Positions 35,878-46,100 of a stretch of 50,708 nt of DNA are shown here, piece after piece; positions within the stretch are counted from its first letter, which is position 1; the number at the start of each line of letters is the position of its first letter. The position numbers and the translations under genes were made by a program. The notes below the pieces were generated by a model. The model saw only the letters and a program-made list of their open reading frames with translations. It was not told the DNA's origin and ran no database searches. Source of the DNA: Candidatus Cloacimonadota bacterium (GTDB lineage Bacteria; Cloacimonadota; Cloacimonadia; Cloacimonadales; Cloacimonadaceae); contig JAGOKK010000004.1 in the NCBI GenBank assembly GCA_017994635.1, positions 1 through 50,708 of the forward strand, in the 5' to 3' direction.

Positions 35878-38800
35878 CTATTCCATCAGCAACATCTTGC
35901 GGGTGGAGCTGTAGTCACCGGCGGAGAAGCGATAGAAGTACAATCCGCTGGAAGTAGCTCTGCCCTTATCGTCTCGGCCGTTCCAGACCACGCTATGGTG
36001 TCCGCTGGCCTTCCACTCGTTGATCAGAGTACGTACCTTTTGACCCCGAGCGTTGTAGATATCCAGTTTTACTGGACAGGGCAGTAGGATGTCATACAAT
36101 ATAGTGGTACTGGGGTTGAATGGATTGGGTATGTTTCCCTTCAGGGTAGTCGCCACTACAGGGTTTAGATCGTCTTCATTGGACGTGGGTATCAGAACAA
36201 AGTTCATAGTGATGTTCTGGTTTGGAATCACATTGATCTGATTCATTACCAGGGGATTGAACCCGGGCGCAGTAGCGGTTACATCATGAAGTCCCGCAGG
36301 TAGATACAGGCTGTAAGCACCTGCGTTGTTTGTAGTAGCGCTGTAATCTCCGCTGGAAACGGTAGCTCCGGCAATACCCTGGTTGTTGGAACGTCTTACA
36401 AAACCAACAATGGTTCCATATAGCTGTTCCCTCACCACGGGGTTAGAAAACGCGGGAGCAGAATTGACACCAGCCGTGTAAACAGCAGTGACAGCCCAAC
36501 GATAAGTGCCATTGGGTAAATCGGTCCAACTCTCATCGATAGCTTCGGGGATTGTGATCATATCGCCGTTGATCAGAGTCCATAATGCTTGATTTGCCTC
36601 CTGTCCTGCGAGCAGACGATGCACATTATATCCGGTCAGCACTCTCTGATCCAAGGCTCTTGATCTGCCTGTCCCCCGTTTGGGCAGGCATTGTTCTTCG
36701 CGCATCCAGCCGTTTGCCATCGCGCGCGAAGGTTGATCCGGAGTACGGCTGATAGAGGATAAACCGGGAATGAATGAGCGGGAACGATTCTGGATGGGGC
36801 CATCAAAGCTAACGCTGGTCAGGGCATTACCAATATAGACATTATCGACAAACCAATGGTACCACAAACCGTCGTTGGAAGGAGGATCATCAGCATGCAT
36901 GGCCAGGGAAATTTCAATGCCGGCATAAGCACTCAGATCCACTGTGATGGAAGAATCGTAGTAATTCCATCCTCCAGTTTGGGTAGAGGCATCCCATAAG
37001 GTGGTCCAGGTATTGCCAGCGTCACTGCTCGCTTTGATCAGGTAGTGATCATTGTTCTCACTACCCAGAAATACGTAGCTGTCAAATGTGATGTATGCCT
37101 CGGAAGGGCAGTTGAAGGACGGAGTGATCAGCCATTCATCCTGATGGTTGTAATCCCACCAAAGCCCGGCCTGACTGCTGCCATCGGGTGGTGACACTGG
37201 CTCTCCACCGATCGAAATGGTACCAAATCTGCACCAGGTGGGATAAACGCCGACGCTATTCACAGGACCGTTGTTTGTAACTATCCGCTGCCAGTTTAAA
37301 GGAGGAAACTCTGGTGCCTCGAAGCTTTCTGTAATCTCAATCGCTGTGGGATCGGGAACTTCCCAGCTCAGGTTTATCGCATCGTAGGTATCATTTAGCT
37401 GAGCCAGCACATTGTGCGGAGCGTAGGCAATTTCGTTCATCGTGATGATGCCCATACTGTAGTTTACCGCGGCCACTTCGATGATGCCGGTTAGGTTTGA
37501 ATATCCAGGACAAATGATGGTGTATTCATAGCTCTGATTGGCATACACCGCGGGGATGGTGAAAGATCCTGTAGCCGTGCTATTCACAGTGTAGTCCTGA
37601 TAACCACTAAGATGGATCATCGCACCGGCCAGAGCGCTTCCGGTATCGGAAGCCACTATCGAACCACTAACTGTAACGGTTGGCATAGGTAGCAAGTTCA
37701 CATTCAGTGTTACCGTCACGTCTTCCGGGATGCTCACATTATGCGTCTGGCCGATATAGCCATAATGAGAGAAGTTCACGGTATAATCGTCAGCGATAAT
37801 GTTGATAATGCCGTATTCACCGGTAGCGTTTGTAGTAGTGTGATATCCACCGCTGGTGAAATCCACATTCACATCGGCCAAAGCCTGGCTATTTTCGCCA
37901 GTGACCACTCCCTGAATATGCCCCACTCCGCCAGGTATGACAAAGAATGAGGTTTTGGGGAAGGTGCCCGTGGCATTACCGTTTGGAGGCGAGGCCGGAT
38001 CGAAATCTGTACCATCAGAAAACACGTTTATGGATCGGAGAGCAGTGCCCGTCTGAGTCTTGAAGCGATCCTGATAACTGTAGTATTGAGTATCCATGGG
38101 GCGTTCCACCATCACCACCAGATTCCCGCCGTCAAGGTAGAAGAAAGGCTGAGCAAAGGGGATGTGGATCACGTTCTCTCCGCTTGGGAAATCCACCAGG
38201 CCACTGAACACAGGGGTAAGCTCTGTGGATGGGATATAGCCCGCACTAAGGTCCTGAAGAGTAGTGGTTCCCATCCAGATATTCACCGGCATCTGAGACA
38301 GAGTACTCACAAAGTTGTTGTGGAATCCCAAGCCCATGATCATCCCCAGAGTATTGCTCAGGTCTGCAGGATAATATATACACTCATACAGCGAGTTCAT
38401 ATAGAACATGTCCATGGGAATTCTACCCAGTTCATTTCCCTCACCGACGGTGATCATGTACACTCCTTCGGGCTGCACTGTTACGTTGAAATGGGGACCT
38501 TCATCATTTTGGGGATTCTGATCTCCGGCGAGGATCACTTTGGCATAGATGAAGGATGGACCCTCCGCTGTGGGTGACCAGATGATGTCATGAGGCAAAG
38601 CTTGACCGGGAGTTATCGGAGCCCCGACAATGGATGCTAATTCCTGGTTTTGAGCGCCATACAGCTTGATCTGATAATCGGTCTGCGGCAAGCTCCCCCA
38701 GTTAAACACTGTAACCTGATAGGTATTTGGATAGTTCACTGTAGGCGTGGAATTACCAGTAATCGCCAATACCGCCAGATCGTTTAGCGGGTTCACTTCC

Positions 38801-41800
38801 AGCATCACGTTATCCAGCATGATCCTTTGATAGGTGCTGGTATTACCATGCCTGAAGGCAATGTTCTTGCCGGGACCTGTGTAAGCGCCTAAACTGACCA
38901 CATACTCTGTCCATGTACTTGCAAGAGTGATGCTTTGGATCAAGGTGAAGGATCCGGGATCCGCTGGATTGGTCATCACTCCTACATCCACAGTGGTGCC
39001 TGTGGAATAGGTCATCCCGGAGAATTTGGTTCGAGTGGTATTGGTTTGAATATCGTTGGCATAAGGTGGAGCAATCAGAATCAGTGGCTGATCGGTGCTG
39101 GATTCATTGTATATGAACGCGTGATTGGGCGCCGATACAGCTTCTGAAGCATCGGTGCCGATGCTGCCCGTGGCTCCGGTACCGATGATCGTACTCCATT
39201 GCACAGGCAATGCAGGTTGCGTTACAGTGTCGAAGTTTTGCAGATATGGCAACGAGACAATCGTAGGATCAATGCAATCTCCCCCAAAAGTCAAGGTGTG
39301 GGCGGTTCTATCCGTACGCATACCAATCCTGCGAGTAACATTCTGATCGTCTGTGATGGTGATCACCGCGTTATGCTCACCCACAGCGGTGGGATTGTAA
39401 CGCACTGTGAACGTGATCACTTGACCGGTAGCCAGCGCTGTCGGCAAAGTAGGCAGACCCAGCATGGAGATATGGGGTGTGTCACTGATGCTGATAGAGT
39501 TTATACCCAGGGTCCCCCCACCCACATTCATCACTCTTACTTGTTTATCATGCACCGAGTTCAGCAGCACTGTCCCATAATCCCAGGTGGCAGGAACCGC
39601 AAGAAACACTGGATCATCAGAGAGCGGCGTCATATGGAAAGTGATCATGGGATATACACTAATCGGATTCACACCTGTTGGGGGCGCTGCAGGATTGTAA
39701 TCGGTACCGTCGGCATACACATTCAAGCTCCTGAGTTGAGTCCCGGTTTGTGAACGGAAGCGATCATCGGAACTGTAATACGTTACATCCATGGGGCGCT
39801 CCATCAGCAAAACCAGGTTTCCTCCGGCGTAAGTGACTGGTGTTTGCAGGGGGAATGTGATGGTGTTTTCCCCCGCAGGGAAGTTCACATTACCGTCGAA
39901 GACCAGAGTTAATTCTGTGGATGGTATCCATCCAGTAGAAAGATCGTCTTGAGTGGTGCTCCCCAACCAGATCCTTGCTGGCATATTGGGAAGATTTGTC
40001 ACGAAGTTATTGTATATGCTCACGCTGGTGATGCTGCCAAAAGCCATCATCTCATCGGGGTAGTACAGGGTTTCAAACAAGCTGTTGCGATAGAAGAAAT
40101 CCATCGGGATGCGGTTCAATTGATCGCCGCTTCCGATAGTCGTAGCCATGATGTTCTCCGGAAACACCGTTAGGTTTATGGGCGCACATTGGTCGTTCAG
40201 AGCGTTTTGATCTCCGGCAAGGATCACTTTGGCATACATAGCCAGGGGGCCCTCCACCGTAGGAGTCCAATCAATCGGGACTTCTATTATCTCATCGGGA
40301 GCCACGCTCAAACCAGGGGCTGTGGCTAGCTCCACATCGTTGGAGGCATTATGCAGCGCAACCTGGTAAACGTTTTGGGTCAGGCTGCCGCGGTTTATGA
40401 TGCGCACATTATATGTGCTGTTATTATTCACTGAAGGGGTGGTGTTCCCGCTCAAGCTCAGCACTGCCAGGTCATTCTCTGGTGATATCTCCAGCATCAC
40501 AGTATCCAGATAGTTCGTTATATACGAGTTTGTCTGCGTATGCTTGAAGGCGATGAATCGGCCCGTACCGGTATAGGCGGAAAAATTAAGGATATACTCT
40601 GCAAAACTCGAGCTGAGGGAGACTGTATGCACAGGGATGAAGCTCGTGGCATCGGATGGACTGGTCATAACCCCCACGATCAAATCTGAAACCATGTTTG
40701 ATGAACGGGCAAAAAAGCTGACCCGAGTATTTGTAATATCTATGCTATCATCCAGAGGAGGCGCAATGATGAAAAGATTAGCCGCAGTATCCTCTGAGTT
40801 ATACATCTCCACAGCGTTCTGAGCTGAGTGATATGTGGAATTCTGTGTCCTTACATAGGCCCATTGTGAGGTAGTATTTACCAGTTTGGACCAATCCAGA
40901 GGAATGGCAGGGACATCCACTGTGTCAAAGTTTTGGACGTAGGGCAAGCTATAGATGTAAGGATCCATGCAAGAACCAGTGATGTTTACGGAGTGCGTAA
41001 GCCGGGTGGTATCATCCACCACGGTCAGTACTGCGGTGTGATTTCCTGCTGCAGTGGGAGCATACTGCACGGTGAGGGGAATGTATTGCCCGGTAGTGAG
41101 GCTAATCGGTAGAGCAGGAGGGTTGGTGATTGTGAAGAATGGACTGCCGCTAAGACTCACCGAACTTACCATCGCAGTGCCCCCACCTCCATTCATGATG
41201 CTCATATTGCGGGTTACACTCTGATCCATCAAGGTCTGAGGGAAGTCGAGTGGATCCGGGGTTACCATCACGATGGGATCATCCGAAAGTGGAGTCATGT
41301 GGATGGAAGTCTTCGGGAAACCAAGACTGGCCGTGACCCCAGTGGGAGGATTTGCCGGATCAAACTCCGAGGAATCGCTTTGTGAGCGCAAGGATCTAAG
41401 CTGTGCGCCGTTCTGACACTGAAACACATTGTTGGAATCAAACCAGGTCGTATCAAAGGGTCTGTTTACCAGCACCACCAGATTGCCGCCGGCATACGTA
41501 AATGGAGTGGACAGCGGGATCAGGATGTTGTTTGCACCGATGGGGAAGTTTACCGTGGAATCAAAGACCAAAGTGAGGTCGGTAGAGGGGATCCACCCCC
41601 CGCTCAGATCATTATCAGCCGTGGTGCCCATCCAAATCTTCACCGGCTTGTTGGGTAGATCTGTTACGAAATTGTTGTAGAAAGTAAGGGCAGAGATGGT
41701 GCCGAACATGTTGATTTCCTGGGGGTAATATATGGTCTCAAAGAGGCTGTTTCGCCAATACATATCCACCGGCATGCGGTCCATCATACTGCCGTCACCG

Positions 41801-42822
41801 ATGGTGATCACGGCAAGTCCCTCCGGCATCACAGTGACAGAAAATGGCTGTGTGATATCGTTTTGCGGGTTTTGATCACCTGGGAGCACCACTTTCCCTC
41901 GTAACTGAACCGGACCCTCAACGGTGGGTGTCCAGGACAAGGGGAAGACATGAGTGGCTCCCGCTGCCAGGGCCACTCCCGTCGCCGAGGCCAATACGCT
42001 GTTTGCCGCATCTATCAATTGCACAGTATAGGCGCTTTGTGCTGAAGTTCCCCGGTTGCGGACGGTAACGTTGTAGGTGGTGGCGGAGTTCACCGAAGGA
42101 GTAGTGTTTCCCGTTACGGAAACGGCCGCCATATCGTTTGGTTGTGCAACGCTGGGGATAAACTCATATACCACTCCCTCACCGGGGTATTCTGTAATGG
42201 AATTGTTCGAGTTTGTATCTGAATACAGAGCCGGAGTACCCGGAGTGATGCTATAAAACCAGCCCGATCCTCCCGGGGTCATATTGATGCCAATAGAAGC
42301 CGAAGGATTGTCGTTCGTACCCGTCATGGGTCCGTAGCAGAATTGGATCTTACCGCCCTCGTGCAGTTTTACCTGCATATTGATCGATGTATCACCGGAA
42401 TAGTTCCAGCGCATATTGTTGTACTGCACGGTAAAGACGCGATTGGGGGCGCTCCCGGAAAGCAGAGTTTCAGCAGTGCCTCCAGTCAGGGAAGTATCGT
42501 CCCAGAGAATTGCCAACACCTGCAGCCATTCGGTAGAGGCAAGATCGTTGGAGAGATTGGAATGGGAAAATGTATTACCAAGCCCCACCCAACCGTTTGA
42601 AGAAACCATGATGTTCTCCACATTGGCATCACCGTAAGGGAAGGGAAAACCAATGGCAATGGCTGGCGACAATACATCATCCGATATCAATTCCGGAATC
42701 TGGGTGCCGGTTATCGAAGTGTAGGTAGCTGTGGTGGAACTGAAGGAGTAGTACTCCGACATATCCGCAAAGATTAAAAAACAAAGGGTCAGCAGGGCCA
42801 TTATCAGGCATAGCTTTTTCAT
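35878..42822 (-). CDS. giant repeat adhesin-like protein with C-terminal sorting domain
   Basis: 2314 residues from ATG 42822 (AAGGAG six bases upstream, clean signal peptide MKKLCLIMALLTLCFLIFA); the frame is open to 43050 but the extra 76 residues are not signal-like. Order: N-terminal domain; three long tandem units of about 553-564 residues (starting near 227, 780 and 1344, the last partial), each a CARDB-like module (NTTPSVN...) followed by a jelly-roll part; two carboxypeptidase-regulatory-like modules (about 1633-1800); fibronectin III and jelly-roll modules; another regulatory-like module; the sorting domain (about 2224-2314, PNPFNP to KMLLME). Probably surface-exposed or secreted. 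Confidence 0.85.
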   Translation of the reverse strand: MKKLCLIMALLTLCFLIFADMSEYYSFSSTTATYTSITGTQIPELISDDVLSPAIAIGFPFPYGDANVENIMVSSNGWVGLGNTFSHSNLSNDLASTEWLQVLAILWDDTSLTGGTAETLLSGSAPNRVFTVQYNNMRWNYSGDTSINMQVKLHEGGKIQFCYGPMTGTNDNPSASIGINMTPGGSGWFYSITPGTPALYSDTNSNNSITEYPGEGVVYEFIPSVAQPNDMAAVSVTGNTTPSVNSATTYNVTVRNRGTSAQSAYTVQLIDAANSVLASATGVALAAGATHVFPLSWTPTVEGPVQLRGKVVLPGDQNPQNDITQPFSVTVMPEGLAVITIGDGSMMDRMPVDMYWRNSLFETIYYPQEINMFGTISALTFYNNFVTDLPNKPVKIWMGTTADNDLSGGWIPSTDLTLVFDSTVNFPIGANNILIPLSTPFTYAGGNLVVLVNRPFDTTWFDSNNVFQCQNGAQLRSLRSQSDSSEFDPANPPTGVTASLGFPKTSIHMTPLSDDPIVMVTPDPLDFPQTLMDQSVTRNMSIMNGGGGTAMVSSVSLSGSPFFTITNPPALPISLTTGQYIPLTVQYAPTAAGNHTAVLTVVDDTTRLTHSVNITGSCMDPYIYSLPYVQNFDTVDVPAIPLDWSKLVNTTSQWAYVRTQNSTYHSAQNAVEMYNSEDTAANLFIIAPPLDDSIDITNTRVSFFARSSNMVSDLIVGVMTSPSDATSFIPVHTVSLSSSFAEYILNFSAYTGTGRFIAFKHTQTNSYITNYLDTVMLEISPENDLAVLSLSGNTTPSVNNNSTYNVRIINRGSLTQNVYQVALHNASNDVELATAPGLSVAPDEIIEVPIDWTPTVEGPLAMYAKVILAGDQNALNDQCAPINLTVFPENIMATTIGSGDQLNRIPMDFFYRNSLFETLYYPDEMMAFGSITSVSIYNNFVTNLPNMPARIWLGSTTQDDLSTGWIPSTELTLVFDGNVNFPAGENTITFPLQTPVTYAGGNLVLLMERPMDVTYYSSDDRFRSQTGTQLRSLNVYADGTDYNPAAPPTGVNPISVYPMITFHMTPLSDDPVFLAVPATWDYGTVLLNSVHDKQVRVMNVGGGTLGINSISISDTPHISMLGLPTLPTALATGQVITFTVRYNPTAVGEHNAVITITDDQNVTRRIGMRTDRTAHTLTFGGDCIDPTIVSLPYLQNFDTVTQPALPVQWSTIIGTGATGSIGTDASEAVSAPNHAFIYNESSTDQPLILIAPPYANDIQTNTTRTKFSGMTYSTGTTVDVGVMTNPADPGSFTLIQSITLASTWTEYVVSLGAYTGPGKNIAFRHGNTSTYQRIMLDNVMLEVNPLNDLAVLAITGNSTPTVNYPNTYQVTVFNWGSLPQTDYQIKLYGAQNQELASIVGAPITPGQALPHDIIWSPTAEGPSFIYAKVILAGDQNPQNDEGPHFNVTVQPEGVYMITVGEGNELGRIPMDMFYMNSLYECIYYPADLSNTLGMIMGLGFHNNFVSTLSQMPVNIWMGTTTLQDLSAGYIPSTELTPVFSGLVDFPSGENVIHIPFAQPFFYLDGGNLVVMVERPMDTQYYSYQDRFKTQTGTALRSINVFSDGTDFDPASPPNGNATGTFPKTSFFVIPGGVGHIQGVVTGENSQALADVNVDFTSGGYHTTTNATGEYGIINIIADDYTVNFSHYGYIGQTHNVSIPEDVTVTLNVNLLPMPTVTVSGSIVASDTGSALAGAMIHLSGYQDYTVNSTATGSFTIPAVYANQSYEYTIICPGYSNLTGIIEVAAVNYSMGIITMNEIAYAPHNVLAQLNDTYDAINLSWEVPDPTAIEITESFEAPEFPPLNWQRIVTNNGPVNSVGVYPTWCRFGTISIGGEPVSPPDGSSQAGLWWDYNHQDEWLITPSFNCPSEAYITFDSYVFLGSENNDHYLIKASSDAGNTWTTLWDASTQTGGWNYYDSSITVDLSAYAGIEISLAMHADDPPSNDGLWYHWFVDNVYIGNALTSVSFDGPIQNRSRSFIPGLSSISRTPDQPSRAMANGWMREEQCLPKRGTGRSRALDQRVLTGYNVHRLLAGQEANQALWTLINGDMITIPEAIDESWTDLPNGTYRWAVTAVYTAGVNSAPAFSNPVVREQLYGTIVGFVRRSNNQGIAGATVSSGDYSATTNNAGAYSLYLPAGLHDVTATAPGFNPLVMNQINVIPNQNITMNFVLIPTSNEDDLNPVVATTLKGNIPNPFNPSTTILYDILLPCPVKLDIYNARGQKVRTLINEWKASGHHSVVWNGRDDKGRATSSGLYFYRFSAGDYSSTRKMLLME
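36666..36690. repeat. hairpin inside the adhesin gene
   Basis: TGCCTG (36666-36671) and CAGGCA (36685-36690) enclose a CCC/GGG extension. On the coding strand this encodes CLPKRGTGR within a basic linker of about 40 residues between two folded modules. The look is of a palindromic repeat inserted in frame. Confidence 0.5.
37925..42142 (-). repeat. tandem 1.66-1.69 kb coding repeats
   Basis: The unit beginning with a NTTPSVN- or NSTPTVN-like sequence recurs with spacings of about 1658 and 1692 bases (near 42142, 40484 and 38792). The repeats are also similar at the DNA level, so they are recent duplications or under gene conversion. The third is cut short near 37925. Confidence 0.7.
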
Positions 42823-43148
42823 CGTTGTCTCCTTATATCTTGCCTTGTTTATTACAATTAAGTACGTGAGTATCCAGAAAGCGCTATCGCTTGGCGAGAT
42901 AAAACCAAGCTCGTCGCAAGCATTTTGGATCCGCTCTATTCTGTAAAGTGTTATTTGGGGCAAATCGTGATTGTTAGTACCCCATGATTGACGATAATCC
43001 ACAAAGGAGCTTATGGGACGGATCGTCCTTTTTGGAAGTCGAACCTGCACAAGAGTGGATTGGTATGATAGTATGCGCTATGTAACGATGATGCAGTATC
43101 TGCCAGGATGCGATACTTGGTGCTTGGAGCTTAGTTGACTTTTTATCT
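42823..43148. other. intergenic region between translocon and adhesin genes
   Basis: 326 bases. A 41-codon open frame (43013-43138, +) with AAAGGAGC upstream is the only gene-like item. No strong promoter was recognised. Confidence 0.5.
43013..43138 (+). CDS. candidate 41-residue small protein
   Basis: ATG 43013 has AAAGGAGC four bases upstream, a very good ribosome site. The product is Cys- and Trp-containing with no membrane segment and no recognised family. It is antisense to the flanking genes and may be a chance frame. Confidence 0.2.
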   Translation: MGRIVLFGSRTCTRVDWYDSMRYVTMMQYLPGCDTWCLELS

Positions 43149-46100
43149 TTAGAGATTCACTTCCACCCACACGCCTAGGGAGAAGATGCGAGAGCCGTCA
43201 TCGCGTTTGCGATCGGTGGTAATCTCGTAGCTGGAAGTAAGGCCACCGCGTATGTTTTGATCGAACTGATATGTGGCGCCGGGAGTAAAGGCCAGGCGTG
43301 AATTGGAACGATCCACTTGTGAGTTTTCCCTGCCTTTGGTTACATCCTCGCTATTCTCGTAATTGATGCCCATTGAGGCGGAAAGCTGGTTTTTGATGTG
43401 GATTTTCTTGCCGGTGAAGGGGATGGTAAAGCCACGTCCCTGCGTAAAGCTATAAGACAAATTCCCATTCAGAGATTGCGTATCACTGGTCTTCACGATG
43501 TCGTATGTATCCATATCCGAGGTATTGGTGGTGTGGGACATAGAAAAGCTGAGGTTGGTGGAGAGCTTTTGCATGATATTACCAGTGAAGCCGATCAAGG
43601 GTGACATGGAGATGGTTACCGATTCCTGTTTGGGTTTCACCCAGTCGATATCCCCACTGGCCCTGGTGGTGTATTGGAAACCGGTATTGAGTCGCGCTCC
43701 TTGCAGGAAACGGGAGATCCCCAGCCAGGGTTCCCAGTTCATCAGGCTTAGAGTGAAATCGGGGAAGGTGGTGGCTGTATTTTGCTGGCTGGCAGTGGAA
43801 TAGCGGCGGTTGAAACTATGGGCAAAATTGAGCGTACTGTCCAGGTTGCGGCCTAGGAAAAGGCCCGATGATAGAGTGATCGTATTATCATTGCCGATGG
43901 CATCCAAAAAGTCTCGCTCCACGGTATGTGGCATACCGATCTGAAAACTGAAGGGCGGCAGATTGCTCTTGCGAGTATAATTCATCGTATAGCTATTTTG
44001 ATAGGAGGCTGTGATGTTCTTGATCCTGGCCATATATTCCACGAGGAGGAGCACAGGATTGATGCCCGGTTTCTTCTCTTCCTTTCGGGTAGAATCAGCC
44101 GGAGTCTTCTCATCAGGATTCAGCAACTCAGTTTCTGAGGGCATTTCCATGAAGCCGCCGGAATCCTCTTTGAGTTCCTCTTCCGTTTTTCCCTCATATT
44201 CTTTCAAATCTTCGTCGGTGCTGGCTTCATACTCCCCATCTTTGGGCTCTTCGGCATCCTTCTGCTTTTCTTCGTCCAGCCTTTTTTGTTCTTCTTCTTT
44301 TCGTTTCTGTTCTTCCAGTTTCTTTTGTTCCAGTTCCTTTAGTTTCTGCTCTTCACGTTTTTTATTATCTTCCTCTATCCGATCCAGCTTTTTTTGCTCT
44401 TCAGGACTCAGCTCTGGCTCTTTGAGATCCCCATCGGACATATAATCCCTATCTTCCTTAAAATCAGGATCTTTGGGTCTTACAGAGTCGCCCCGCTTAC
44501 TTCGCATCTTGCTAGCCCAGGCCGTAAGAATGGTGGAGTTTTGCAGGGATACATTGGCCCTAATGCTGCGATTGCTGTTGCCATCCCTTTGGAAAACCTC
44601 CACTTGGGTCCCTTCTTGAGTTTCATAGTACTTGCGCATCATATCCGTGAAGCGAGCGGTGACGGCAGAGGATACCTGCATCACCCGGGGCAGATAGTTC
44701 GGCGAATAGTTTAGGCCAAAGTCTTGCACAAATTCGGTCTGCTTACCGATATTGATATCCTGGAAATAGACTTTTTGAAGGAGGTCACGTTTCGTATTGT
44801 AGCGTGCAGAGAGGCTTAAATCGCTGGTGATGGGCCAGGTGGCATTGTTATCGCTGGTGAAGAGCTTGGTTTCCACGATCTGAGTGCGTCTGTGCCAGTC
44901 ATACACTCCCTCGCGGAGTTCCCAATTCCAGCTTTGAGGTCGGTTATTACTTAGGGTAAAGCTATTACTAAACGAACTGGGGAAAAAGCCCAAGCGATAG
45001 TTACCCAGGATGGGGAAGCTCACTTTATCACTGGCAAAATTGAGGTTGTAACCCATGGTACCGCGCCAGGAAGTAGTGCTATCGATAGTGGTAGCTGAAT
45101 GGTTTTCCCGCTTTTCCATATTTCCAGAGAGGGTTAGCTTGCCCAGACTGTACAGTAGTATCTTGTTTGTGGTTTGATTCCGCATGGAATAGCCGAAATC
45201 AGCATAATACACTTGAGTTTCGGTACGTTCTCGCTCGCGATCTTCCGGATTGGGCAGATTGTCGATCAGCAGATCCGAATTAGCGCGATATCTAGGCGAA
45301 CCACTGGTGGTTTCTCGGCGCAAGGTGACCGGGATATCCAGCCCCCAGGAATTGGGAAAGAACTTGTTTACAAAAACCTTATTGGTTATCCGGAAGCTTT
45401 CGGTGCTGGTAAAGCTGTTCTGACGTCCGCGCTGGATTACGGGATTGAAGTTCTCACTCTTGGATTCATACTCCATATCCACCGTGGCCAGATCCGCGAG
45501 CTTTGTATTCAGACTTATTCTTTGTGCGATGCCCACTTCCTGATATGGATTGGTTACCCTCATGTCGTTAAAGAAGACCGTCCCGCTATATGGAGCGTTT
45601 TGGGTGTCGGTGCGGGGATTCTTGACTCCCAGATAGAGTTCTCTTATGGCGGTCAGGGTAGGCCTGCCGCGGTAGAAATAGGTAGTGTCACCCACGATCA
45701 AGGTATCGGAACTGGCATTTGTATCCAATTCCTTGAGGGCAGTGATATCCTGTAGATCAAACGAAAGTTCAGACCACGAGTTTTGGTCCATCTTGCTCAT
45801 GTAAGCAACTACGGGGACCTTTTTGCTGACCTCATAGTAGTTTAGCGAATCAGCTCCAATGCGGAAGAATACCTCCAGGTCATGAGCAAAAGCGCCAGGC
45901 ATTGCCTCGGGATACACCCAATAACGCAGACCTTCATAAGCCAATAGATTGTATGAATCCAGCATCCGCTGGCGCAGAACCACCTGGTGTGAGCTTTGCA
46001 GATTGGCGATATCCAGAGACAGCGCAGATTCGTTTGATTCACGCTTTTCTTCGATGTAAACTGTGCCGGGGGGCGAGGTGTAATGATTTGAATTCTTCTG

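Noticed and set aside
42823-43050. 76-residue N-terminal extension of the adhesin
   Set aside because: The extension is not signal-like, and ATG 42822 has AAGGAG and a perfect signal peptide.
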